From NCBI GenBank assembly GCA_030760725.1, contig JASWHV010000008.1:52737671-52801670 (forward strand): a DNA stretch of 64,000 nt. Direction: 5' to 3'. Under the pieces are notes generated by a model. That model made no database searches. It was not told where the DNA came from and saw only the letters and a list, made by a program, of their open reading frames with translations. Each line of letters starts with the position of its first letter. Position 1 is the first letter of the stretch. Of the stretch, positions 1 to 9,859 are shown piece by piece. The position numbers and the translations under genes are program-made. Source of the DNA: Neostapfia colusana (taxonomy: Eukaryota; Streptophyta; Magnoliopsida; Poales; Poaceae).

Positions 1-605
1 TGGTTGAAGCTGCTCCTCGGTGCTCGTCGGAACCTATGCTAGGGCGCGAAACTTGTCACTTCCTTCACGTGCAGGGCTCCCTAGAGGCGGTGGAGCACGG
101 CGAGCTCGTTAGTCCAACGAAAAACGAAGAGATCCGAAGGTTTTTCGGTGGGGGATGATCGGTTCTCACCGGAGAGAAAGGTGGAGCGGCACTGGGGAAT
201 TCAGCGAGTTTCCTTGCGTGAATTGCATGAGGAGAGGCGGCGTTGGGTTGGTTTGGATAAGTAGCATCGCCCAGGGCCGAAGATCAGGGTTGTGAGCGCG
301 GGGTTCAGGAGGGTGGTTGCAATCGGGCGCGAGAGAGAGAGAGAGAGAGACGGGGCTGTTGGGGGTGCGCGGGGAGAGGGATGACACGCGGGCCCCGCGT
401 GTCAATGAGAGGGAGAGAGGGGGCACGGGGGGGGGGGGGGGGTCTTGTGCCGGCTGGCGGGTTTCGGCCCACTGCCTGGTTTCGGGTTTTCTTTTTCTTT
501 TTTCCTTTTCTTTTTCTGTTTTAATTTGAATTTGAATTTCTGCACCACATGCAATACGTCCAAAAATTTTTAAATTCTCCTCTTTAATGGTTTTGGGGTG
601 TTACA
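1..605 (-). repeat. 3' LTR of copy A (partial)
   Basis: The LTR ends at 605 with GGTGTTACA on the plus strand and is cut by the window start. It matches the last 640 bp of the LTR at 9860-13273, with a longer (GA)n run near 331-350 and a poly-G run near 430-443. It contains a near-perfect palindrome around 381-406 (TGACACGCGGG arms). Plus-strand frames in it are not genes. Confidence 0.92.
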
Positions 606-606
606 G

Positions 607-619
607 CTCTACCCCCCCT
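607..619 (-). other. Polypurine tract of copy A
   Basis: In element sense this is a purine run TAGGGGGGGTAGAG-like tract directly before the 3' LTR. It is where plus-strand DNA synthesis would be primed. The same tract precedes the 3' LTR of B and C. Confidence 0.75.
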
Positions 620-650
620 AAAAGAAATCTCGTCCTCGAGATTGGTGGTT

Positions 651-1024
651 CTAGGAAAACAATTTCGGAAACTGTGCCTTAAGCTCGTCTTCTCGCTCCC
701 ATGTGGCTTCCTCTTCCGAGTGATGCTTCCACTGCACCTTGCACATCCGGATTCTTTTATTTCTTGTGAGGCGTTCCATTGTCTCTAAAACCTTGACCGG
801 TTGCTCCACATAAGACAGATCCTCTCGTACGTCAACCTCATTCATGGGTAACATCTCTTCAGGCGTCCTTAGACATTTCTTGAGCTGAGACACATGGAAT
901 ACATCGTGCACATCCGATAGGCGAGCCGGTAGTTCTAGTTGATATGCCACTTCGCCTTTCCTCTTCTAGAATCTGAAAGGGTCCGATGTATCAAGGTGAT
1001 AACTTCCCTTTCACCTTGAACCGA
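651..1024 (-). pseudogene. Copy A integrase C-terminus with chromodomain
   Basis: This is the end of the gag-pol polyprotein of copy A, separated from the rest of integrase by the solo LTR at 1025-4459. It encodes the GPF/Y-like region (KGEVAYQLELP is seen in intact copy C; here it is partly broken), the conserved LSDVHDVFHVSQLKKC segment, and a chromodomain with NKRIRMCKVQWKHH and EEATWERED followed by FPKLFS and a stop. Chromodomains of this group are attached to integrase and are thought to steer insertion to heterochromatin by binding modified histone tails. The first aromatic cage residue of classic HP1 chromodomains is not evident, as is usual for this plant group. Confidence 0.85.
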
Positions 1025-4000
1025 TGTCACACCCGGTTTTTCTGAAGAACAACCAAGTGAATATCACATGTATGCCAGGATCATTTTCTCATACATGTGA
1101 TGACAAATAGTGAAGCATCATTTATTACAAGTCAGGTGTCGAATATAAGTAAGTCTTACATAGTAAATGTCTCGATGGACAATAATAAGTTCATCACAAG
1201 TAAATAAACTAGCAGCGGAATATTATTCTTGAGGGCTCCGTCACAGGCGTTGCCCGGGGGTCTTCATGAACCTAGAAACTTTCTTCGGGTCCAAAGTCTT
1301 GATCATTATACACCACCTCATTATCTTGGCCTGAGCAGCAATATAAACCAACAAATATGCAAGATTGAGTACCAATGGTACTCAGCAAGTGTGGGAAAAT
1401 TATATCATGCATGGCTAGAGCAAGGAGAGGTTGAACTCATGGTTAAAGCACTACGCAATTAATACCTATCACCTTAGCTTATTAAGCACCTACATTACTA
1501 CACAGGTGAAATGGTCCCAATCTCCCATCCCATCATCATAATCCAATAACCATGACATCATTTCCAATGTTAAGCTCCCCGCTTAACATTCACAACTTCC
1601 AAAACCATCAATCCTCTAATCATGAATAAGTCCAAGCCGCTCTTGACCGTGAGCGCGGATGTCATGACAGTTTTGACTCTGCAGAGTTTGTACCACTGTA
1701 CCCACATGTAGTGATTTCATCCCCCGTTGCCGGGTGGACTAAAAGAACCTCCATTATGCCAGTGGCTACGAACCACATTCACACTTCCCAGGTGTGTAGC
1801 CAGGAGATCACTACGAAGCCTTTACAAAGGGATTCCCGACGAGCGTGGGCCCACTGAGGTTTCACCCCTAACAGCATACAAGAGGCTCCAACCCCGCTGC
1901 AGTGGCCCCCTCTTGAGCCTTGCGGTTCATATGGTAGTCCAGCTGACACCTACTCCCCGCACCATCCAACACACCCATACTACGTCGGGGATACACCTAA
2001 TTATTTGGCCAAGCTGCCCCATCTCAGCATGTGGTTGGCACTGTAAAGCCAGGTTACATGCTCCATGAACCGGTCCTTAGGATCCAGACAAGTACTAAAC
2101 ACAAACCCAAGTCTCGTGCACCCAGCACACAACCAAAACATCCAACTTGCCTTGATCCCTACCTCTACATGACTCACAATATCTCATTCAAGAGTATGGT
2201 AAAATAAACTGATGATCTCATATCTCAAATATCCCATTCTAAGCATGGCTAAGCATATGCATAATAATAAATGACATGATAAATGAATCCCAACCCAATG
2301 CTACAAGGAAACAAGGTAATGCAATTCTAGGGAAACTTCCTAGCATGGGTTTCATATTTCAATTGACAATGCAAATAATTCTAGCTACACATCCTAGCAT
2401 AGGATCAAAGTGGTCAAGGACACTTGCCTCCTTCTTGCTGCTCTTGAAATGGGTAGTCCTGGTCTTGGAAAGGAATAACTTGCTCTTGAGCAGGTTCTAC
2501 ATCATACCATTCACACATAGCAAAAGAAAAACAACAATCATAAGACATAGTTCACACTTCTACTTCATACAAACCACACATTCACATTTATGAAAGTCCT
2601 TCACCATTATATGTGTTGTGGTTACTTTATGTGTGTTGAGTTGTGGCTTGCATGCACTTTTAATCATGTGTATATGATTCCTACTTTTGTGTTCCCATTT
2701 ATACTTACCTACTATTTATATATGAGTTTCCAATTTAAATAAATTCCTTATATTCAACTACTACACCTTTTCACTACCAAGTATGTATGAAAAGTATTTT
2801 TCTTCTCCATATGTGCCTTTAGAATTTCTACCAACCTTAAACTGAATTCTTTGGATTTTAGAAACTCCATTTATCATTTACTAGTTGCTATATTTTCAGA
2901 TTTATTTTCCTATACATAAATGTATTCTTTATTATGAAATTAGTAATACACATCATCTAAACAGAATAGGTTCTGGTCCTAAATAATTTAATAACATATT
3001 TTGACTTTTGCCTCTGATGTAAACTATTTCACAATTATTTTCCCTATTTTCTAAAACTATTCATTACTTAAAAATGTGTCCCTAAATGTGAATAATAAAT
3101 TAGACAGATTCAATTCAGCCCAAAATATGTTTTTATCTCACTCCAAAGTTTTCTAAATACTGAGAAAGTTTTTAATTTAATTATGACAATATGTTTGTCC
3201 CACTTTTTAATTTTTAAACACTAGCCACATATTCAATTTCCTAATTTAAATACTAAACAGGGCTAAAAAGGTAAACTCACCCCATTATAGGGTCTATAAT
3301 ATTATTTTCAGAATTTCCAGGGGTCTAGCTACACTTATCAGAGGTGCTTTTCCTAATTTTTATTAAGTCCAGGGGCTAAATCTGATTTTTAAATGAATTT
3401 ACATGATTTTCTGGAGTTCCAGGGGCTAGATCAGAAGTTTACGGGGCTAGCTCTTATTTCCCGAGAACCCCAGGGGGTAGCACGTAAGATTTCCAGTCTT
3501 TATAACGCGGGGCTGACGTGGACCGTCTGATTTTAAACCGACGGCTGAGATTATAACGCCGAACCGGTACGCGGGGGTTTAAACCCTACCGTGCGATTTA
3601 AAATAAACGGCGCACAAGCGGCCACGTCGCTCTGATCGAGCGCGGGTGGCGCTGCCGGCGGCGCACGGCGGCGGGAAGCGGCGATCTCGCCGGAAACTTT
3701 CGGATCTTCGGGAATTCTTCCTAGAACTGTGATTTTATGGCATAGATCGGTAGAGAAGAGGTCAGGGATCTCACCTCGAGGGTTTTCTTAAGCTCGGAGG
3801 TCCTGGAAGGTGATCGGCGACGAGGTCCGAGGCAAAACCACGGCGAAGCTCGTCGGCGCTGCATTTACACCGCAAATCACCGAGTTTTCTGCACCTGCAA
3901 GGTTCCCCGGAGGCGGTGGATCAAGACCAGCGAGTTAGATCGGAGTTTCCGAGCTTAGATCGGCCAAAATTCGCCAGAGAAGTCTCGGTTCTCACCGGAG

Positions 4001-4459
4001 GAAAAATTGGCGATCGCATGGGAAAAACAGAACGAGGCCGGGGTTTTTATAAATGGGGGAGGGCGGCGGGGTGGTTTAGATCATGTCCGCGTCGCCTACA
4101 AACAGAATTCAGCGGGGATACGCTGAAATCCCGATCGGTTTTGATTCGGGAGCGAGGGAGTCCGGCGCGGCGCGAGGTAGACGAAGATCGGGTGGGTCCC
4201 GCCTGTCAGTGTGAGGCAGCAGCGCGCGCGGCTGCGGGCTGGCGCGGGCGCTGGCTGGGCCGGCTGGTGGGTTTCGGGCCACTGGCCGGTTTTTTTCTGT
4301 TTTCTCTTTTTCTTTTTCTATTTCTTTTCTGATTTGAGTTTAATTTGAATTCCAGTTTGAATTTGAATTTTTGCAAAACATGCAACACGTCCAAAAATTT
4401 TTTAAATCCCCCTCTTAACAGGATTTAGGGTTTTGAATCAAAATTTTGGGGTGTTACAA
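1025..4459 (-). mobile_element. Solo LTR of a copy C-type chromovirus, in copy A pol
   Basis: A complete LTR with TGTAACACC/GGTGTGACA ends (element sense) and no internal region. It is flanked by a perfect 5-bp duplication ACCGA (1020-1024 and 4460-4464), so it is the product of LTR-LTR recombination of a full insertion. Its promoter-side sequence (TATA-like TTTATAAAAACCC at about 4041-4055, and the GCAAAACATGCAACACG stretch near the end) resembles the LTRs of copy C rather than those of A and B. It splits copy A integrase between the IRGL and the KGEV regions. The 3.4 kb hold no gene; the AT-rich middle (about 2150-3480) is the leader segment seen in all LTRs of the family. Confidence 0.95.
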
Positions 4460-4464
4460 CCGAT

Positions 4465-5897
4465 GAAGTCCTCGGATAGGGGACACCTTGAGAAAGACAT
4501 AGTCCCCCACGTTGAAAACGAGCTCTCTTCTCTGTACATCGGCATAGCTCTTTTGTCGGGTCTGTGCTATCCTGAACTTGTTGCGGATTTCCCTCACTTT
4601 CGCCTCGGCTTCTTGTAGTACTTCGGGCCCAAACACTTTACTTTCCCCTGTTTGGTTCCAAAATAGTGGAGTTCTGCACTTCCTCCCATACAAAGCCTCG
4701 AATGGTGACATCTTCATACTAGCCTGATAGCTGTTGTTATAGGACAACTCCGCATACGGTAAGTTCTTATCCCAACTCCTATTGTTCTCTAGCGCACACG
4801 TTCTCAGCATATCCTCAAGGATCTGATTGGTTCTTTCCGTCTGTCCATAAGTCTGGGGGTGATATGCAGAACTAAAATTCAGATGAGTTCCCATGGTTTC
4901 ATGTAACTTCTGCTAGAACCTTGAGGTGAAATATGTCCCTCGATCCGACACTATCTTCTTTGGCACTCCATGGAAACACACGATCCTTGACATGTACAAT
5001 TCCGCCAATTTGGATCCGTTGTAGCTTTCTTTCACGGGGATGAAATGAGCTACCTTGGTTAGTCTGTCGACGATGACCCATATTGAGTCATATCCCGATT
5101 GGGTCGTGGGTAGTCCCACTATGAAATCCATACCGATTTCTTCCCATTTCCATTCAGGCACTTTGAGTGGTTGCAATAATCCCGCGGGTCGTTGATGTTC
5201 TGCTTTCACCAACTGACATGTGTCACATAGGGCAACATGTTCCGCGACATCTCGCTTCATGCCATACCACCAATATCTGCTCTTGAGGTCATGATACATC
5301 TTCGTACTCCCAGGATGAATGCAATAGTCGGAATCATGATCTTCTTTCAAAATCAATTCAGGATCTCCTTTACTTCAGGCACACAAATTCTTTTCCCATG
5401 CCACACCGTACCTTGTTCATCCTCTCTGAACCCAGGGGCTTTATTTTCTTTGATGAGTTCTCTAATCTCTTGTATCTTCTCGTCATTCTTCTGACCATTG
5501 CGTATGTCTTGCTCTAATGTGGAGTCCACTTCCATGGCGATGGCCTCACCACTATTCACCAGACATAGATTGAGTTTTACAACCTCTTCCTTCAATTCTG
5601 TAGGCATGTCCTTTGAGCTCAGCCTATTGACCTGCACCTTCCGGCTTAAAGCATCTGCCACGACGTTCGCTTTCCCAGGATGATAGTTGATGCCCACATC
5701 AAAGTCATTGATTAGATCTAACCATCTCCTTTGTCTGAGGTTGAGATCTGGCTGTGTGAAAATATACTTTAAGCTCTTATGATCCGTATATATCTCTGTC
5801 CTCTTCCCCATCAAGTAATGCCGCCAGATCTTCAATGCGTGTACCACTGCGGCTAGCTCTAGGTCATGTGTAGGATAGTTCTTCTCGTGTTTTCTGA
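4465..5897 (-). pseudogene. Copy A RNase H and integrase region
   Basis: Reading leftward this holds the RNase H end (YTDHKSLKYIF, then HPGKANVVADALSRK), a linker, the integrase HHCC finger (HPGSTKMY ... CDTCQL), the catalytic core (GMDFIVGL, then VSDRGT, then HPQT-GQTERTNQ) and the post-core region to IRGL. Breaks: a stop at 5899-5901 before it, a 1-bp loss near 5360 relative to copy C (AATTCAGG for AATTCACGG), and a TAG at 4913-4915 where copy C has tryptophan. Copy B has the same TAG. The region can no longer make a continuous protein. Confidence 0.88.
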
Positions 5898-5898
5898 G

Positions 5899-7606
5899 CT
5901 ACCGGGATGCGTAGGCCATGACATGCCCCTCTTGCATGAGAACACATCCCAACCCGTGTCCAGATGCATCGTAGTACACTGAAAAATTCTTCTGCATATC
6001 TGGCATAACTAGCACTGGGGCTGTTGTCAATCTTTGCTTCAGCTCTTGAAAACTCGTCTCACACTGCGGTGTCCATGTGAATGTGATTCCCTTCTCTAAC
6101 AATTTGTTGAGGGGTCTCGAAATCTTGTAGAAACCCTCGATAAACCGTCGATAATACCCATCCAATCCTAAGAAGCTTCGAACTTCCCCGACATTTTCGG
6201 GGGTCTTCCACTTTTGCACATCCTCGATCTTGGCAGGATCTACCGAGATTCCTCCCTCCGAGATTATATGTCCTAAGAAGGGAACTCTCTTCAACCAGAA
6301 TTCACACTTGCTCAGCTTGGCATATAGTTGGTGTTCTCTCAGTTTTTGCAACACCAACCTTAAATGTCTCTCATGTTCTTCTTCATCTTTGGAAAAGATG
6401 AGAATGTCATCAATGAAGACCACCACAAATTTGTCCAGATATTCCATGACTACCTTGTTCATGAGATACATGAAGTATGCCGGGGCATTAGTTAGCCCGA
6501 ACGGCATGATGGTGTATTCATACAGCCCGTACCGAGATACGAAAGCTGTCTTCGGAATGTCGGTTTGCCTTATCTTACGTTGGTGGTATCCCGACCTGAG
6601 ATCAATTTTTGATAACACACAAGCTCCCCTCAACTGATCAAATAAGTCTTCAATGCGGGGTAATGGATACTTGTTCTTGATGGTTACTTCATTCAACGCA
6701 CGGTAGTCTACGCATAACCTTTGGGTCCCGTCCTTCTTGGGCACAAATATCACTGGAGCTCCCCATGGTGAGGAACTAGGACGGATATACCCCTTCTCCG
6801 TCAATTCCCTTATATGCTCCTTGAGCTCTTCCAGCTGTTTGGAGTCCATCCGATAAGGCCTCTTGTATATTGGAGCTGTTCCAGGCACTAGCTCAATCGC
6901 GAATTCCACTTCACGATTGGGGGGCATACCTGGCAACTCCTCCGGAAAAACGTCTGGATATTCCCTGATGATCCTGATCTCTTCCACTTCCACCTCAACG
7001 TGATTGAGTTTAAGGTCCCTCCTAGGTTCTTGTACAGTTATGAACTTCTCTCTTGTGCCACTAGGGTGAGTTAGTTCCACCGTTCTTGTCGAACAATGGA
7101 TGATTCCCTTATGTTTGGTCAACCAATCCATACCCAAAATAATATCTATTCCTTGTGAGTCTATCACTATGAGGTTTGCAGTAAATACTACCCCATTAAT
7201 GTCTATATTCATCTTGGGGCACACTTGTCTTGTCCTTATTTCTCCCCCTGGAGAGTTTACTGCTAGCATATGGTTTATTTGTGTTGTTGCTAGATCATGC
7301 TTCTTAACAAACCCTTGAGCAATGAACGAGTGGGTAGCACCAGAATCGAACAACAGGGTTGCAATGTGTAAATTGGCAGGAAACTTACCAATCACCACGT
7401 CAGGTGCCTCTTGCGCTTCCTCCATGGTCACGTGGTTCACCCGTCCTCGCATCACATTCTGCTGTTGTGGCTGCATGGGCTTCTTCTTTGGGCACTTATG
7501 GGCGTAGTGCCCCACTTCACCACAGTTGAAGCATTGTACCCAACTTTAGGTGCCTGGCCTTTGTTGTCTTGGGGTTGGTTCGGTGGTCCTTGTCCTGCTG
7601 GTCGAG
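5899..7606 (-). pseudogene. Copy A gag zinc knuckle, protease and reverse transcriptase
   Basis: Includes a 538-codon open stretch (5899-7515). In order: the CCHC knuckle end (GHYAHKC), retroviral-type aspartic protease with intact FDSGATHSFI, reverse transcriptase with RPYRMDSKQLEELKEH, the LCVDYRALN block and the catalytic FIDD motif in VVVFIDDILIFSK, and the start of RNase H (YYDASGHGLGCVLMQ). It ends at a TAG where copy C has CAG. A 1-bp loss near 7540 (GTACCCAAC for GCACCCCAA) breaks the frame between gag and protease. Active-site residues are intact, so decay here is recent relative to the domain's history. Confidence 0.9.
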
Positions 7607-7607
7607 G

Positions 7608-8558
7608 TTAATATGTGGGGCGAGGCTGCTGCACAAACTGACGCTGCGGCTGTGCTGGTGCTGATGGAGGCTTGAAGTTCAGGTTGTACCCTCTCGGTGC
7701 TGAGTAGGGTACCACAGCACGGCTCGTCTGCCCTGCGGGTTGCTGCATCAGACGTGGACGTGTGTTGCTACTTGAGATTTGGTGTGACCATCCCGCCTTC
7801 CTCTTGTTTTCATTCTCCAAGGCCTTCAGCTTCCTCTCCACGACAAATGCTCTGTCTACCATCTTTTGGAAGCTTTCATACTCGTTGGAGGACATTGCAC
7901 ATTGCATTTCCATAGTAAGTCCTTCCACAAAACAGTCCTATTTTTGCTCATCAGTTTCGATGTCCCGTGGTGCATAACGGGATAGTTGGGTGAACTTAGT
8001 GAGGTATTCCGTCACAGTCATGTTTCCTTGCTGCAGTCCCAAGAACTCCTTCCTCTTGTTTTTGAGTTCACCCCTTGGTATGTAGTGGTTGCGGAAACTG
8101 CGCTTGAACTCTTCCCATGTGATGTTCTCGGGGTCATGATGGGCTGCTACGTAAGCGGTCCACCAATCAGCAGCAGGTCCATGCAATTGGTGAGAGGCAA
8201 ACAGCACCCTCTCATACCCCTGGCATTGTACGATCCTCATCTTGCTCTCAATGGTCTTTAGCCAATCATCTGCTTCCAGAGGTTCAGCAGCACTTGCAAA
8301 CTTTGGGGGTTGAGTTCCCAGAAACTCACTCAACCTTGGTTGGCGTGGTGCAGCTTGTGGGGGTGGAGCTTGGTGCAACTTGGCCACCACTTGAGTTAAA
8401 CTCTGGATGAGCTGATTCTGATTTTCAAGCATTTGATGGATAGGGTCAGCTCCTTCGCGGCGACCACCCCTGTCTTGTCCTCCAGATAGATGAGGGTTGC
8501 CGGCCTCATCGTTGTTGTTGGTGGGGTTGGCCCCACGACCCTTTCCTCTTCCAGCCAT
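7608..8558 (-). pseudogene. Copy A gag
   Basis: Starts MAGRGKGRGANPTNNND and contains the retrotransposon gag core (EADDWLKTIESKMRIVQC ... FRNHYIPRGELKNKRKEF ... MTVTEYLTKFTQLSRYAP). The frame is interrupted by a TAG at 7938-7940 (CAG in copy C) and a TAA at 7608-7610 (CAA in copy B). The start was chosen because the ATG and the following residues are conserved in A, B and C. Gag packages element RNA into cytoplasmic particles. The first residues look like a histone H4/H2A tail (see findings). Confidence 0.88.
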
Positions 8559-8888
8559 CTATCATGATCAACCAAATGTTAACTTAAAGCATTACGTATT
8601 AACTTTCCAAATTGCTTGTTTAAACTTAAACTTTTGAGGCCTTAAACATTTTCTGAGGGTTTCACGTAGATTTTTGGGAGTCACGTCTCACGCGAAAATA
8701 AATGCACTCTTAATTCATAGGGGTTCACACATCAAAGCAAAGCAACCTAAAGACGAGGTTGTGGACAAATGCCCATGGCTTCCACAACTCACGTCACACA
8801 CCAAACATTAACACACAAATAACTAAGGTATTGACTCGACTACTCGATATCCTGCTGAAATAAGGGAAAGAACTCTAAACGACTCGTA
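8559..8888 (-). other. ORF0-gag spacer of copy A
   Basis: About 330 bp without a gene, conserved in B and shorter in C. It contains several stops in all frames. Its role could be re-initiation or an internal start for gag; nothing in the sequence proves this. Confidence 0.6.
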
Positions 8889-9650
8889 TCACTGAGCTGG
8901 CTCTTTGGGGTCTTCCTCATTATTGCGGCTGCCTTCTGATTCCGCTTTGGGTGGGGAAGCTGCTGGTGGAGAAGTGCGGCGACGCCTGCTCGCCCGGTGG
9001 TCTGGGGAGTCAGGAGTCCACGTGTCATTCACGGTGACACACAGTTCATTCCCATCTCCTTTTTCTCTTGCCCTCAAGCTGGCACGAAGCAACACCTCAG
9101 TCTCCTTCAGGGTGTCACGAACATCCTGAAGCTCCTGCTCGCACTCCTGCAGTCGAGTGCTGAGCATAGCAATATCCTCCAAGCACAGGTCCATGTGCTC
9201 ATGGGAAGTCCCCTGCTGCACTGGTAGGTACTTGTACTCCGTGGTGCCACTCTCTCGCTGGAGGACATACATGTACTCCGTCCTGTCCAGGTGGCGACGG
9301 TTGATGTAACTCTGGCAGGTGATGGCCTCCCAGGTGACATCCTTCTCAGCATCGGCCTGAGTCGCCCGACAAGCTGGAGAGCGGTGGATCTTGAGCAGCT
9401 GATTTTCATGGATAATCCTCATCTCTGAGCTCCATTCTTCCCGCTTCTCACGGATGGTCCTGGTGGAGCTGTAGGGTATGATTAGCTTGCCCGTATTGCC
9501 GGCGGCGTGGAGCATACGCCGAAGATGGCACAACAAGCCTCCTACTGCCAACCCGTAGGAGTGGTACGTCACCGGACGGTTCTCCTCTCTCAAGGCAAGG
9601 GAAACTACCGGAACTCTCCCTCCGGTGGACTTGCGGGCGGTGCGGATCAT
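8889..9650 (-). CDS. ORF0 of copy A: H3-tail-like N-terminus, coiled coil; function unknown
   Basis: A 253-codon frame upstream of gag, intact in this copy. It begins MIRTARKSTGGRVP; relative to B and C an 18-bp deletion between two ATGs removed the first three residues, so translation would start at the second methionine. The H3-like core TARKSTGG is at 9618-9641. The middle is mixed (a conserved segment has WSSEMRIIHENQLLKIH, then CRATQADAEKDVTWEAITC), followed by a likely coiled coil (LEDIAMLSTRLQECEQELQ and on, about residues 150-195) and a basic, proline- and serine-rich tail ending EEDPKEPAQ. The gag ATG lies 330 bp downstream in the same frame. I do not recognise the family; it is not a histone, as no histone fold follows the tail. 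Confidence 0.8.
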   Translation of the reverse strand: MIRTARKSTGGRVPVVSLALREENRPVTYHSYGLAVGGLLCHLRRMLHAAGNTGKLIIPYSSTRTIREKREEWSSEMRIIHENQLLKIHRSPACRATQADAEKDVTWEAITCQSYINRRHLDRTEYMYVLQRESGTTEYKYLPVQQGTSHEHMDLCLEDIAMLSTRLQECEQELQDVRDTLKETEVLLRASLRAREKGDGNELCVTVNDTWTPDSPDHRASRRRRTSPPAASPPKAESEGSRNNEEDPKEPAQ

Positions 9651-9843
9651 AAAGCATTTAAAATTGAGTTAGATAAGAGTTAAACAAAAATTGTATTTTG
9701 AATAAAAGTTGGGGCAAGATGAATAAAGTGACCCCATTAAATACCACTTTCAACCCACACCTTTGTAAAATAGTTTTTTAAGAAAATAGGGTCCTTAAAT
9801 ACGTCCATTTCTACCTAGGTCCACGTTACTACGGGCAACCCTG

Positions 9844-9855
9844 GCTCTGATACCA
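9844..9855 (-). other. Primer binding site, copy A (tRNA iMet)
   Basis: In element sense TGGTATCAGAGC, complementary to the 3' end of plant initiator tRNA-Met, four bases from the LTR end. This is the usual primer of plant Ty3 chromoviruses and Sireviruses. Confidence 0.92.
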
Positions 9856-9859
9856 CTTC

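Noticed and set aside
1727..2068. A 104-113 codon frame repeated in several LTRs (also 10559, 30296, 39538)
   Set aside because: Antisense to the elements, broken in copy B, and conserved only because the LTRs are homologous.
9844..9855. tRNA gene near the primer sites
   Set aside because: Only the 12-base complement to the tRNA 3' end is present; no cloverleaf or promoter boxes.
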